Source: Mycobacterium sp. ACS1612
GTDB taxonomy: Bacteria; Actinomycetota; Actinomycetes; Mycobacteriales; Mycobacteriaceae
Assembly: GCF_001667505.1 (NCBI RefSeq)
Contig: NZ_LZHZ01000063.1
Location: 62,001-126,000 of the forward strand
DNA length: 64,000 bases
Reading direction: 5' to 3'
Made by a program: the position numbers and the translations under genes. The notes beneath the pieces are model-generated. The model was not told the DNA's origin, did not search any database, and worked only from the letters and a program-made list of their open reading frames with translations. This document shows, one piece after another, positions 16,323 through 25,401 of this stretch (positions within the stretch are counted from its first letter, which is position 1; every line of letters starts with the position of its first letter).

Positions 16323-17494
16323 GAGCTCGGCATGGCCGCGAGATCCCTGCTGACCTCCGCGCAGATCCGGCGGTGACTCACCTTGCCGAGGAAGGTCGTC
16401 AGCGCCCACGTCATGCAGCGGTCCGGGATCACCGCCGCCGGCCTGAGCACCGCCTCGGTGTGCGACACCTGCAGCGCGGTCACCCGCGACACCGCCGACA
16501 CACTGCGTCGCCGCGTCTTCTCATACCAGCGCAACGCTTTCGACGGATCGCCGCGCACATCCGCGAGCGCCTTGCACAGCACCATCGTGTCGAGCAGCGC
16601 CTGATTGGTGCCCTGCGCGAGCGTCGGCGGCATCGTGTGCGCGGCGTCGCCCAGCAGCGTCAGCGGGCCGCGACCGGGTCCCGGCACCGGATGCCGGAAG
16701 TGTGGGTACGGCGAATCCGCCAGATCAGCGTCGGTCAACGTGGCCAGCAACCCGTCGACCACTTCGCACCATCCGGTGAAGTGTTGGCGGAGACCGGCTA
16801 TCGGCGATTCGGGTCTGACGAATCCGAACGACCACGGCAGATCGAACCACCACTGCACCTCGGATCCGCCTGCGGGCCAAAGGCCGAGATTCCCGTGCTC
16901 GCCGATGACGAGAAGCGCGACGTGCTTGTCTACGAGATCAGCAACGGTGGCCAACCCCTGCCAGCTACACCAACCTGTCGGCTCCGCATCGCGCGCCCCG
17001 ACTACGTCTCGCACCTTCGAGTGCAGACCGTCCGCGCCGATGAGCAGATCAGCCTCTGCCGCGCCACCGTCTTCGAACTCCACCCGCACCCCGTCGCGAA
17101 AAGTGGCCACCCTGGCCGCGCGCCGGTCGAATTGGATCCGGTCGGTCTGGAAGCCATCGAGCAGTCGTTCGAGCAGCACCCGCCGCGGCACCATCCGGAC
17201 CGACTCGCCGAGCCGATGCACGATCGCGGTCAGGTCCAAAGTGACCAGCGGGCGGCCCGTCGACGTCACCACCCGCACGCTGCTCAGCCGCTGCCCTGCC
17301 CCGGTCATGTCGACACCGAGTTGCTGCAACACCGTCGCACCGTTGGGCCAGATCGTGACGGCCCCACCTCCGGGCTGGGTGTCCGGCCGCTGTTCGACGA
17401 CGGTGACGTCGTGGCCGTCGCGCAGTAATCCCCTGGCTGCGGAGATGCCGCCGACGCCCGCGCCGACGACGAGGATCCGCAGCCTCCTCCCCAC
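16319..17494 (-). CDS. FAD-dependent monooxygenase (UbiH/PHBH-like)
   Basis: 391 residues. FAD-binding motifs appear in order: GxGxxG near the N-terminus (VVGAGVGGISAARGLL), the DG motif GADGLHSKVRD at ~150-160, and the GD motif LLGDAAHTMPPTLAQGTNQ at ~270-290. This is the class A flavin hydroxylase pattern, which uses NAD(P)H and O2 on aromatic or polyketide-like substrates. It heads a three-gene operon with the DUF4389 protein and a methyltransferase. It is divergent from the GT-C gene at 17537, with a 42-bp gap. Confidence 0.92.
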   Translation of the reverse strand: MGRRLRILVVGAGVGGISAARGLLRDGHDVTVVEQRPDTQPGGGAVTIWPNGATVLQQLGVDMTGAGQRLSSVRVVTSTGRPLVTLDLTAIVHRLGESVRMVPRRVLLERLLDGFQTDRIQFDRRAARVATFRDGVRVEFEDGGAAEADLLIGADGLHSKVRDVVGARDAEPTGWCSWQGLATVADLVDKHVALLVIGEHGNLGLWPAGGSEVQWWFDLPWSFGFVRPESPIAGLRQHFTGWCEVVDGLLATLTDADLADSPYPHFRHPVPGPGRGPLTLLGDAAHTMPPTLAQGTNQALLDTMVLCKALADVRGDPSKALRWYEKTRRRSVSAVSRVTALQVSHTEAVLRPAAVIPDRCMTWALTTFLGKVSHRRICAEVSRDLAAMPSS

Positions 17495-17536
17495 GCACTC
17501 AGGCTACGACGAAGGCTCTGGCAACATAGCCGTCTG

Positions 17537-18997
17537 ATGAGACTGAGGCCGGCCGTGCTCGACCCACTGGTCGTCGGGGTCCTGGCCGCCGCGGTGAGCC
17601 TCGCGGGTGCGGCCCGCCCGTCGTTCTGGTACGACGAAGCGGCGACCATCTCGGCTTCCTACAGCCGGTCGCTGCCCGCGCTGTGGCAGATGTTAGGCAA
17701 TGTGGATGCCGTCCACGGCCTGTACTACCTGGTGATGCACGGCTGGTTTCAACTGTTTCCGCCGACCGAGTTCTGGTCGCGTGCGCCCAGCGGATTGGCG
17801 GTCGGCGCCGCGGCGGCAGGCGTGGTGGTGTTGGCCAAGCAGTTCTCGTCGCGCACCGTCGCGGTGAGTGCGGGGGTAATTTGCGGGATCCTGCCCCGAT
17901 CGACGTGGGCGGGCATCGAAGCCAGGCCCTATGCGATGACGATGGCGGCCGCGGTCTGGTTGACGGTGCTGTTCGTGCACGCGCTTCGCCGCGACGACGC
18001 GCGGATCTGGGTGGCGTACGGCGTCGCGTTCGCGGTGTCGACTCTGCTCGACATCTATCTCGCGCTGATGTTGTTGGCGCACATCACATTCCTCTGCCTC
18101 TACCGGCCCGGCCGAAAGACGGTGCTACGGTTCGGCGTTGCTGCGGGGCTGGCAACTCTGGCGTTGGGCCCGTTCGTGCGCGAGGCGTTCGGTCAGGTGC
18201 ACCAGATCGTCTGGATCGCACCCGTCGGCCGACGCACGCTCGAGGACGTGGCGATCCAGCAGTATTTCGAGAGGAGCCCGCCGTTCACGATCGTGTCGGT
18301 GCTCGTGGTCGCGACGGCTGTCGCGGTGTGGCTGTTCACCTCGGCCAGCCCGGACCGTCAACTGCTGGCCTTGGCGGCCGCGTGGCTGATCCTCCCGACC
18401 TCCGTGATCCTGCTCTGGTCCACGGTCGTGAACCCGATCTACACCCCCCGCTACTTGTGCTTCACCGCACCTGCGGTCGCACTGGCGTTGGGAGTGTGCA
18501 TCGGCGCACTGGCCGTCAAGCCGTGGCTGGCGGTGGCCGTGGTGAGCGTCCTCGCGGTCGCCGCCGTACCGAATTACCTTCTGGTGCAACGCGGTCCGTA
18601 TGCGAAGTACGGGATGGACTACAGCCAGGTGGCGGACCTGATCACCGCGAAAGCCGCCGCGGGCGACTGCCTGCTCGTCAACGACACGGTGACCTTCATG
18701 CCCGCACCGATGCGGCCGTTGCTGGCCGCCCGCCCCGACGCCTACCGGAAACTGGTCGACCTGAGCCTGTGGCAGCGAGCGACCGACCTCAACGACGTCT
18801 TCGACACCAACCTGATCCCGGAGGCCACCGCGGGACCGCTCAGCGACTGCCGTGTCGTGTGGATCATCACCCAGGCGGACACGTCCGACCAACGCTTCTC
18901 CGATACGCCCGCGTACGCGGTGCCCAACAGCCTCGGCTTCCGGTTCGTCGACCGTTGGTCGTTTCACCTGGTGCAGGTGATCAAGGCGACCAAATAG
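17537..18997 (+). CDS. GT-C type membrane glycosyltransferase
   Basis: 486 residues with about ten to twelve membrane helices and a C-terminal soluble part of ~130 residues. The first outside loop has FWYDEAATISAS; a DE pair at this place is the hallmark of GT-C enzymes using polyprenyl-phosphate sugars. The pattern resembles mycobacterial polyprenol-phosphate-mannose mannosyltransferases of the Rv1635c/Rv0541c kind, as recalled. It probably adds sugars to lipoglycans or proteins on the outer face of the membrane. Acceptor unknown. Confidence 0.8.
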   Translation: MRLRPAVLDPLVVGVLAAAVSLAGAARPSFWYDEAATISASYSRSLPALWQMLGNVDAVHGLYYLVMHGWFQLFPPTEFWSRAPSGLAVGAAAAGVVVLAKQFSSRTVAVSAGVICGILPRSTWAGIEARPYAMTMAAAVWLTVLFVHALRRDDARIWVAYGVAFAVSTLLDIYLALMLLAHITFLCLYRPGRKTVLRFGVAAGLATLALGPFVREAFGQVHQIVWIAPVGRRTLEDVAIQQYFERSPPFTIVSVLVVATAVAVWLFTSASPDRQLLALAAAWLILPTSVILLWSTVVNPIYTPRYLCFTAPAVALALGVCIGALAVKPWLAVAVVSVLAVAAVPNYLLVQRGPYAKYGMDYSQVADLITAKAAAGDCLLVNDTVTFMPAPMRPLLAARPDAYRKLVDLSLWQRATDLNDVFDTNLIPEATAGPLSDCRVVWIITQADTSDQRFSDTPAYAVPNSLGFRFVDRWSFHLVQVIKATK

Positions 18998-19810
18998 CTA
19001 CCAGACGCGGATGTAGTCGACCAGATACGCCGCCGGGTAGGTGCCCAACGCGGCGTCGCCGGCGCCGACCCCACCGACCGCGAGGGTGAACATCGGTGAC
19101 AACCAGTAGCCGGGGTTGTTGAACGGCCACCGCAAGTCAGTCACGTTGCCGTGCACCGGGATCGGCTTGTTCGGCACGCTGAAGTACGGCTTCGCCCCGT
19201 CGACATAATCCCGCCAGAACTTGAAACCGTCCTCGCCCCAATGCATCCGCCAGGTGTGCCACGCGCCGTCGACCATCCCCGGGATCGACTTGCCTTCCCA
19301 GGTCTTGCCATTGGAAGCGGCGTGCACGGTGGTTCCCGGTGCCCAGTTGCCGTTGCCGTACCACTCGAAGATGTCGACCTCGCCGTCGGGGAGCGGATCC
19401 TCGTTCACCGCCCAGAACGCAGGCCACAGTCCTGGGAACAAGCAGTCGAGCTTGATCCGCGCCTCCCAGGTGGTGTTGATCGGCACTCGCCAATTACCGC
19501 GCACCTTGCCGCTGAAGTAGTCGCCCATTTCCTGGGTGGCGAGCAGGACGAGGTTGGAGTTGCCGTCGAGGAACACGTTTCGGCGATCGTCGCGGTATAT
19601 ACCCTCCACCGGCGGGAACACGTCGTCCTGCCAGCTCTGCACCGTCCAGTTCGCGGGATTGGGCGGCGCACCGGCGGGCCCGTCGAACTCATCCGAGAAG
19701 ATGTACCTGCCGGGATCGCCGCTCGGCGGCGCAGCCCCGGCCTCGGGTAGGGGGATAGCGGCGGCCAGGGCACCGAGCCCGGCCATCAACATCAAATTGC
19801 GACGATCCAT
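18998..19810 (-). CDS. Secreted glycoside hydrolase family 16 protein
   Basis: 270 residues from ATG 19810. The N-terminus MDRRNLMLMAGLGALAAA looks like a twin-arginine signal. The catalytic signature GEVDIFEW gives the Glu144-x-Asp146-x-x-Glu149 arrangement of GH16 beta-glucanases, and FSDEFDGP opens the beta-sandwich as in other members. GH16 enzymes cleave or transfer beta-1,3/1,4-glucans. In a mycobacterium the substrate could be environmental glucan or an envelope polymer. The start is chosen at the signal peptide; the frame extends far upstream over an opposite-strand gene. Confidence 0.92.
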   Translation of the reverse strand: MDRRNLMLMAGLGALAAAIPLPEAGAAPPSGDPGRYIFSDEFDGPAGAPPNPANWTVQSWQDDVFPPVEGIYRDDRRNVFLDGNSNLVLLATQEMGDYFSGKVRGNWRVPINTTWEARIKLDCLFPGLWPAFWAVNEDPLPDGEVDIFEWYGNGNWAPGTTVHAASNGKTWEGKSIPGMVDGAWHTWRMHWGEDGFKFWRDYVDGAKPYFSVPNKPIPVHGNVTDLRWPFNNPGYWLSPMFTLAVGGVGAGDAALGTYPAAYLVDYIRVW

Positions 19811-19934
19811 CTGAGGCACGACTGGAACCCTAAAGGTACAACCTCTGACCGCGCGCGATTTACGGACGGTTTTTGAGAATTTGATTAGAGCGGTAGGCTC
19901 GGATCCGATTTGTCCGAAGCGGGGAGCAAACCAG

Positions 19935-21074
19935 GTGGACCTCGTACTCGGTCTGTCGATCAGTTCGGCAGTCCTCCGATGGGTGCTGGTAGAAGGCACG
20001 ACGGCCGAGGGCGCCACAATCTCTCGCGATGCAGTGGATTCCGACACCCTCGACGACGTCCTGACCGCGGTCGCGGACAACCGACTGCATGCGGTGGGGG
20101 TCACCTGGGCTACTGAGGCCGAGGCCGCCGCGTCCAGCCTGCTCGACGCCCTGGCCGACCGGGGTCTGTACAACGTCGTCACGGTGTCCGACGAGGAAGC
20201 CGCCGACGCGCTGGCGGCGGGTATCGCCGATCGGGGCGGCTTCGCAGACGTGGCTGTTTGCCTGTTCGAACCCGACGGCGCCCTGCTCACCGTGGTCGAT
20301 GCGGACGGGGTGACGACGGACCGGGTCGAACCGACGGCCGACGAGATCTTCGCCGCCCTCGACCGCCACGCCGCCCGACCCGAGTCGATCTTCGTGCTCG
20401 GTTCGGCAGGCGACCTCGATGCCATCGCGGCGTCGTTCGACGGGGCAGGCGTTCCCGTGATCACCGCGGCCCAAGCCGATCTCGCGCTGGCGAGGGGTGC
20501 CGCGCTGGCGTCGGCCGGAGCGGTCAACGCCCTGAACGCTCCGCCTGCACGATGGCGGATGCCGTCGAGGACCGCAGCGCTGTCGTCGGTGGTGGCGGCC
20601 GCGGCCGTCGCGCTCGTCGTCTCGCTGTCCACCCTGCTCGGCATCGGGCTGACTCCCGACAGGGAAACGGCTGTGGCGCAACGGGACACAGCGGCCACCA
20701 TTGAGAAACCGGTACGACCGCCCGCAAAACCGCCCGCTGCACCTTCCGCACAGGCCGCGCCCGCACCGGTGCCGCCGCAACCGGTTCCGGCGGCAGCTCT
20801 GCCTCCGCCGCCAGAGCCGGAGGCCCATCCGATCGTCGAGGCCGCCGCTCCGCTGCCGGATGTGCCCGACGCCATCCCGATGGTCGAGCCGCCCGCCGCG
20901 CCTGCGCCCGAACCGGCGGCGGTGCCGCCTGCGCCGAATTACGTACCGCCTGCGCCCGCACCGGTTTACGTGCCGCCCGCGCCGCCGCCGCAGCCACGGT
21001 TGCGTGACCGGATCATCGAACGCATCCCGATCATCAACCGATTCCACGAACCGCAGTACGGCTACGGCAATTAA
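19935..21074 (+). CDS. DUF7159-like membrane protein with actin-fold-like N-terminus and Pro-rich tail
   Basis: 379 residues from GTG 19935, preceded by GGGGAG; an upstream ATG at 19881 gives a non-family N-terminus. The first ~200 residues begin VDLVLGLSISSAVLRWVLVE and look like the mycobacterial DUF7159 family, with a phosphate-loop-like opening reminiscent of the Hsp70/actin fold. A membrane helix follows at ~213-238, then a Pro/Ala-rich outside tail ending in RIPIINRFHEPQYGYGN. The role is unknown. It is convergent with the zinc-ribbon gene, with stops overlapping in TTAA. Confidence 0.75.
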   Translation: MDLVLGLSISSAVLRWVLVEGTTAEGATISRDAVDSDTLDDVLTAVADNRLHAVGVTWATEAEAAASSLLDALADRGLYNVVTVSDEEAADALAAGIADRGGFADVAVCLFEPDGALLTVVDADGVTTDRVEPTADEIFAALDRHAARPESIFVLGSAGDLDAIAASFDGAGVPVITAAQADLALARGAALASAGAVNALNAPPARWRMPSRTAALSSVVAAAAVALVVSLSTLLGIGLTPDRETAVAQRDTAATIEKPVRPPAKPPAAPSAQAAPAPVPPQPVPAAALPPPPEPEAHPIVEAAAPLPDVPDAIPMVEPPAAPAPEPAAVPPAPNYVPPAPAPVYVPPAPPPQPRLRDRIIERIPIINRFHEPQYGYGN

Positions 21075-22930
21075 CGGTGCGAGTTGTCGCGCCAGATGAA
21101 GCTGTTCACGTACTTGCCCATGTCCAGAGCCAGTTGCATGTTGACCCCCGACGGGTGGCCGCTGCCGAAGCTCGGGCTGAATTCGTGATAGGGGCCGATC
21201 GCCGCCGCCACCAACGCGTAGTTCTTCTTGATCGCAACCAGCACCAGTAGCCTCAGCCGCGTGAAGGTGCCCGCCGAATCCTGCGGGTAGGCGTCTTTGA
21301 CCACCCCGTAACCGGGCTGATAGCCGACCATGGCGTTGGGTATCTCGTAATCCGTTGTGGCGTCCGGATATTTGTCCCGGATCAGTTGCTCGGCGATCTG
21401 CTTCGAGGTGCGCCCGTTGGCGGGAAGGCCGAAGAACTGCATCCTGCCGGTGTCCCCCGCGGTGAAGTCCACGTTCACCCCGTCGGGATCGAACGTCACC
21501 TCGTAGGCCGTCCCGGCGCGGGGATATTGGACGGAGAATCTGCCGTCGCTGGACATGAACCACGGATTCGTCTCGACGGGTTCGCCGATCGGCGGCTGCC
21601 CACAGTCTGGCGGACACACGAATTTCGGCGCCTTCGGCGTCGCCAGCACCGACACCGCGACCGCCGCGGCGGCCACGACGGCCGTGCCGACCCCCAAGCC
21701 CGTCAACACCCTGCCATGAGTGATGTATCGGGTCGGCGCGGTCTCATACGAGCCAGCGGGCATCGCGTAACCGGGCCGGGTCACGGGTGCGCTTGCGGGT
21801 GCGCGTCGTTGCTGGCGCGCCGTGCGCGACGAGGCACGCGCGGCCACCCCGCAATTCGGGCAGAAAGCCGTGTCCGGCACGACATGGTCGCAGTGCGGGC
21901 ACAACACATGCCGCTCGGGTACCCGCGGGTCGTGCTCTTCGTACAACAGCATCGCCTGCAGCCCGATCCGCAGCACCAGCAAGGCGATTACGGCGATCAC
22001 CAGGTGCAGTCCGAGATGAAGTCCTTCGAAAAAGGGCAGTGACTCCATCACGCCGAGCAGGCCGTACAGCAGCAGGGCCGCCGCGGCACTTGCAGCGAGC
22101 AGCACCACCGCCGGTCGCCGGTTGCTGCCCGCGGGCGGCGTGAACCACAGCGCTCCGCCGAACAGACCGCCGAGTGCCGCGGCGGTCAGCGGCAGGGCGA
22201 CGCCGAGGATGGCGGCCTGGACGAGGAGTTCGGTGACCGGCCGCGCGGCGTCCGCCTTCGGTCCCGTGGCGAATTGGGGCGCGAACCGTGTGAGGGTGCC
22301 CGCCGCGGTGAACGCGATGGCTCCCAACGCGCCAATGACGAACCCATCCAACGACTCTCGCGTCGACGGCCGGGTCAACCGCACCACCACCGCGGGAAGC
22401 AACGAAAATACCGCCGTCAGCAGCGCCACCCCGAGTCCGGTGAGGACCGTGGCGGCGTCGACCTCGACGTCGCCGAACGCGACGTCGTACCGCTCGGCGA
22501 TGAGCCCACCGCTGAGCAGCCCCCACCCAACGCCGAACCCCACCCCAAGCAACACAGTCAGGACCAACGCCGGGGCGGGCAGATCGTCGTCGACATCCGC
22601 CGCGCGCAAGTACATTCCGAACAGCAACGGAAGCGCAAGAGCGCTGAGCGCGATCAGGGGTGCTTGCCCGCGCAGCAGCCCGCAGACCACCAACGCCAGG
22701 AACACCAGCGCCAGCGCCGCCCGAAACGGTGCCCGCGAGCGGTGTGGCAGATGCGGAAACAGGGTGCTCGCGATCGACAGCCGCAGTACGTGTTCACCCG
22801 GCGCCGCCGCTGATGCGCTCATGCGCAGGCGGCCCCTGCGCTCACCGCGCTCCGCCGGAAGGTGTGTGCCGCAGGTGCCGCAGAACGCGGCCGCGGGCAC
22901 CTCCGCGTCGCAGACCGGGCAGTGCATCAT
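21071..22930 (-). CDS. Zinc-ribbon multi-pass membrane protein
   Basis: 619 residues from ATG 22930, overlapping the S53 protease stop (ATGA). It has two four-Cys zinc ribbons: one at the N-terminus (CPVCD...FCGTCG) and one in the middle (CPHCDHVVPDTAFCPNCG). A block of about eight membrane helices lies between them. After a further single helix (VLTGLGVGTAVVAAAAVAVS) comes a ~200-residue outside domain starting CPPDCGQPP. Function is unknown. The layout suggests a sensor or scaffold that links cytosolic zinc ribbons to an outside domain. It is last in the lipoprotein/protease operon. Confidence 0.75.
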   Translation of the reverse strand: MMHCPVCDAEVPAAAFCGTCGTHLPAERGERRGRLRMSASAAAPGEHVLRLSIASTLFPHLPHRSRAPFRAALALVFLALVVCGLLRGQAPLIALSALALPLLFGMYLRAADVDDDLPAPALVLTVLLGVGFGVGWGLLSGGLIAERYDVAFGDVEVDAATVLTGLGVALLTAVFSLLPAVVVRLTRPSTRESLDGFVIGALGAIAFTAAGTLTRFAPQFATGPKADAARPVTELLVQAAILGVALPLTAAALGGLFGGALWFTPPAGSNRRPAVVLLAASAAAALLLYGLLGVMESLPFFEGLHLGLHLVIAVIALLVLRIGLQAMLLYEEHDPRVPERHVLCPHCDHVVPDTAFCPNCGVAARASSRTARQQRRAPASAPVTRPGYAMPAGSYETAPTRYITHGRVLTGLGVGTAVVAAAAVAVSVLATPKAPKFVCPPDCGQPPIGEPVETNPWFMSSDGRFSVQYPRAGTAYEVTFDPDGVNVDFTAGDTGRMQFFGLPANGRTSKQIAEQLIRDKYPDATTDYEIPNAMVGYQPGYGVVKDAYPQDSAGTFTRLRLLVLVAIKKNYALVAAAIGPYHEFSPSFGSGHPSGVNMQLALDMGKYVNSFIWRDNSHR

Positions 22931-24513
22931 CGCGGCGCGACGCCGCTCTGGATATCCAGCAGATCCCGGACCAGGTAGTCGACGTTGGGGCTGCCGAGAC
23001 CCGTCACCATGTCGTATCCGGGCTGCGACAGGTCGACGGCGTTGCCGCCAAAACTGATGTCGCGGAACGCCGGCCGGTTCGCACCCGCGGCCACCCGGTA
23101 GAGCAGCGGGTTGATGTTGCCCAACTTTTGTCCGCCGTTGGCGACCAGGTACTGGTTCATCAACACCGTCAGCGCCGCCCAGATCGGTGCCGCCTGCGAG
23201 GTGCCCGCGCCGACCGCGTCCTGCTGGTTGAACACGATCCGCACACCGGTGAACGGGTCGGCGACGGCGGAGACGTCCGGGGCGAGGCGACGCTGCTTGA
23301 TGTCGCGTTCCATCGAAAGGTCGCGCTGCCACGCGGGACGGTTGAACAGCGCCGACACGCCGCCGCTGGTGCCCTGGGACAGCGGCGAATCGACCCAGGC
23401 GCGTTCGCCCATCCAGCCGCCGTTCTGATCGGTCGACAGGGTGGTCCCGCCGACCGACGTCATCGCGGGCAGCGACGAAATCGCGTCCAGCCCAATATCA
23501 TCCGCACCGGGTGGTGACGCCCACTCGTCACCGCCCTTGCATTCCAGGCCCGCCGTGTCGCCGCTGGCGTCGAACGCCGACGTGCCGTGCTTCTGCGCGG
23601 TGGCCAACGCGCCCTCAACCGGAGCCAGATCAGCGGCCTTCAGCAGTGCATCGCACCCCCAGCCGATCGACAGACTCCAAACCGCGCCGGGGAACTGCCG
23701 ATCGACAGACTCGAACAACTGCCCGATCTTCTCGTATGCCCCGTCGCCTTCGACGGTAGGCCTGGCGTTGACCACCACCTTCGTCGCGCCGGGCGCAATG
23801 GCATGTGCGACTTCGAGGTCCATCACCGTCTCGGCGCCGGACGGTCCCGGCTGACCACCCACCAGTACGGGGGTGAACCGCGGCAGTCCCGACGAGTCCG
23901 CGAACGCATCGAGGTCTTTCTGGTCGTATCCGCTGAATTCGAAGAACACGATGGTCTCGCCCTTGCCGGTGAAGCCCGCGGCGGCAAGGGGGTTGGCGTT
24001 GTAGGCCTCCAGCAATGCCTTCGGACCCAAGCCGCCGGTGGGCACGTCCAGCGGCAGGACGCCCGGCGACGCCTCGCGGTGCGGGGTGTAGCCGAGGATG
24101 CGGCCCAGTTCGCTGACCACGCCGCGCACCGGTTCCGGCACCGCGGGCTGCTGCGGCGACGCGTAGAACACCTGCCCCTTGCGCCCGCGGTAGTCGTGCA
24201 CCGGCACCCGCAACGCGCTCGCCACATCCTGAGCCGCACCCTCGATGACGGCCCATGCGTCGCCAGGCCGCCACCGCACCGACACGCGTTGTGCGCCAGC
24301 CCAGTCGAACAACGCGGCAGGCCGAACCGGGTCGGACAGCGCAGCAGTCAACTGCACGCTGCCGTCCCGGGACGGCCCGAGATCCGTTGAGCTGGTGAGC
24401 AACAACGCCATCGGACCGCGGATGCCCGGTTGCTGGTCAGGGATCCGCGTGTACACACCGGTGGCGAGCACGAGCACGCCCGCCGCAACTATCGCCAGCA
24501 GGCGGTGACGCAC
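22927..24513 (-). CDS. S53-family (sedolisin-type) serine protease
   Basis: 528 residues from GTG 24513, 13 bp behind the lipoprotein stop; longer frames overlap that gene. An N-terminal signal or anchor (LLAIVAAGVLVLATGVYT) is followed by an activation-domain-like region. The catalytic domain has Glu ~226 and Asp ~230 in GAETVMDLEVAHAIAP, the oxyanion Asp in ASGDTAG, Ser ~438 in AGTSQAAP, and the calcium-site-like YDMVTGLGSPN close to the end. S53 enzymes are secreted and often work in acid. It is probably an envelope protease; targets unknown. Confidence 0.88.
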   Translation of the reverse strand: MRHRLLAIVAAGVLVLATGVYTRIPDQQPGIRGPMALLLTSSTDLGPSRDGSVQLTAALSDPVRPAALFDWAGAQRVSVRWRPGDAWAVIEGAAQDVASALRVPVHDYRGRKGQVFYASPQQPAVPEPVRGVVSELGRILGYTPHREASPGVLPLDVPTGGLGPKALLEAYNANPLAAAGFTGKGETIVFFEFSGYDQKDLDAFADSSGLPRFTPVLVGGQPGPSGAETVMDLEVAHAIAPGATKVVVNARPTVEGDGAYEKIGQLFESVDRQFPGAVWSLSIGWGCDALLKAADLAPVEGALATAQKHGTSAFDASGDTAGLECKGGDEWASPPGADDIGLDAISSLPAMTSVGGTTLSTDQNGGWMGERAWVDSPLSQGTSGGVSALFNRPAWQRDLSMERDIKQRRLAPDVSAVADPFTGVRIVFNQQDAVGAGTSQAAPIWAALTVLMNQYLVANGGQKLGNINPLLYRVAAGANRPAFRDISFGGNAVDLSQPGYDMVTGLGSPNVDYLVRDLLDIQSGVAPR

Positions 24514-24526
24514 CTGAATCCGGCGC

Positions 24527-24823
24527 TTACGGAACGTTGTTGATACCGGGATGCTGGCCGGGCGGAACATTCGGTGCCGGGGTGGCCTGAACCGGCGGGG
24601 TGAACAGGTTGCCGCCCGTCGGGTCAATGCTCTTCTCAGACGGTGCCGACGGCGCTCCCGCTCCTGAGGTGGCGGTCGTCGCCGTCGTGGTGGTGGTCGT
24701 CGTCGTGTTTTCCGGCGCCTTCTCTTCTTCCTTGGCGCACGCGGCCGTCATAGCGCCCATTGCGACGATCGCCGACAGGCCGGCCACAGCGGCGAATCGG
24801 CGAGTCGGGAGGAATGACTTCAT
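24527..24823 (-). CDS. Small Thr-rich lipoprotein A (duplicate)
   Basis: 98 residues. The signal peptide ends with a lipobox (MTAAC), so it is a lipoprotein anchored outside the membrane. The mature chain is CAKEEEKAPEN, a Thr-run linker and a conserved end with EKSIDPTGGNLFTPPV. It is about 60% similar by eye to the next gene upstream and has the same layout, so the two are tandem duplicates. The stop lies 13 bp before the S53 protease start, which suggests one operon. Confidence 0.8.
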   Translation of the reverse strand: MKSFLPTRRFAAVAGLSAIVAMGAMTAACAKEEEKAPENTTTTTTTTATTATSGAGAPSAPSEKSIDPTGGNLFTPPVQATPAPNVPPGQHPGINNVP

Positions 24824-24832
24824 GTTGGGGTC

Positions 24833-25126
24833 CTATCCGTTGTTCCGGTGAACGCCGGGCGGCTCAGTTGGCGCCGGCGGCGCCTTCACCGGCGGCGTGA
24901 ACAGGTTGCCCCCGGTCGGGTCGATGCTCTTCTCGCCAGTCGTCGGTGGTGGAGCGGTCGGAGGCGCCGTGGTTGCCGGTGCGGTAGTGGTCGTCGTCGT
25001 GGTTGTCGTGGTCTCGGGCGCCTTTTCTTCCTCCTTGGCGCACGACGCCGTCAGGCCCACCATGGTGATGATGGCCGCCCCTCCGGCAACAGCCGCAAGT
25101 CGACGAGACAAGCGGGAGAACTCCAT
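24833..25126 (-). CDS. Small Thr-rich lipoprotein B (duplicate)
   Basis: 97 residues. The lipobox is LTASC, followed by AKEEEKAPETTTTTTT, an AP-rich linker and the shared EKSIDPTGGNLFTPPV motif. It is the first gene of the minus-strand group lipoprotein B - lipoprotein A - S53 protease - zinc-ribbon protein, with gaps of 9 bp, 13 bp and a 4-bp overlap. No function is known. The conserved motif after a flexible linker suggests a docking peptide, perhaps for the protease or the cell wall. Confidence 0.8.
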   Translation of the reverse strand: MEFSRLSRRLAAVAGGAAIITMVGLTASCAKEEEKAPETTTTTTTTTTAPATTAPPTAPPPTTGEKSIDPTGGNLFTPPVKAPPAPTEPPGVHRNNG

Positions 25127-25401
25127 CTTGATTCCTATCTATTGGCCCCGCAACTAGCCGATTTTTGACAACCGGCAGCCGCCGAGGAACTCGGCGTAGC
25201 CCTGCGGTGATCATGGCACAGTTAACTTCGCCCGGCTGAAATACCGAAAAATTGACGCTATCGGTGGGCCAAACGAACACAAGAAATGTTCGAAAACGCT
25301 CGACTTGCCGTCAGGAAATTTTCCTCCAAGATGGCATCTCAGCCGATGAAAAGGCGTACAGCTTTAGGGGAGTCACCCCACATGTGAGCCACAGGAGCGA
25401 G
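25127..25401. other. Divergent promoter region, lipoprotein/protease operon and peptide importer
   Basis: About 275 bp between divergent transcription units, with relatively AT-rich patches (tgaaataccgaaaaattgac near 25239-25256; gaaattttcctccaag near 25314). Promoters for both units should be here. In-frame codons upstream of 25402 do not encode a signal peptide, so they are taken as leader. No operator palindrome was identified. Confidence 0.4.
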
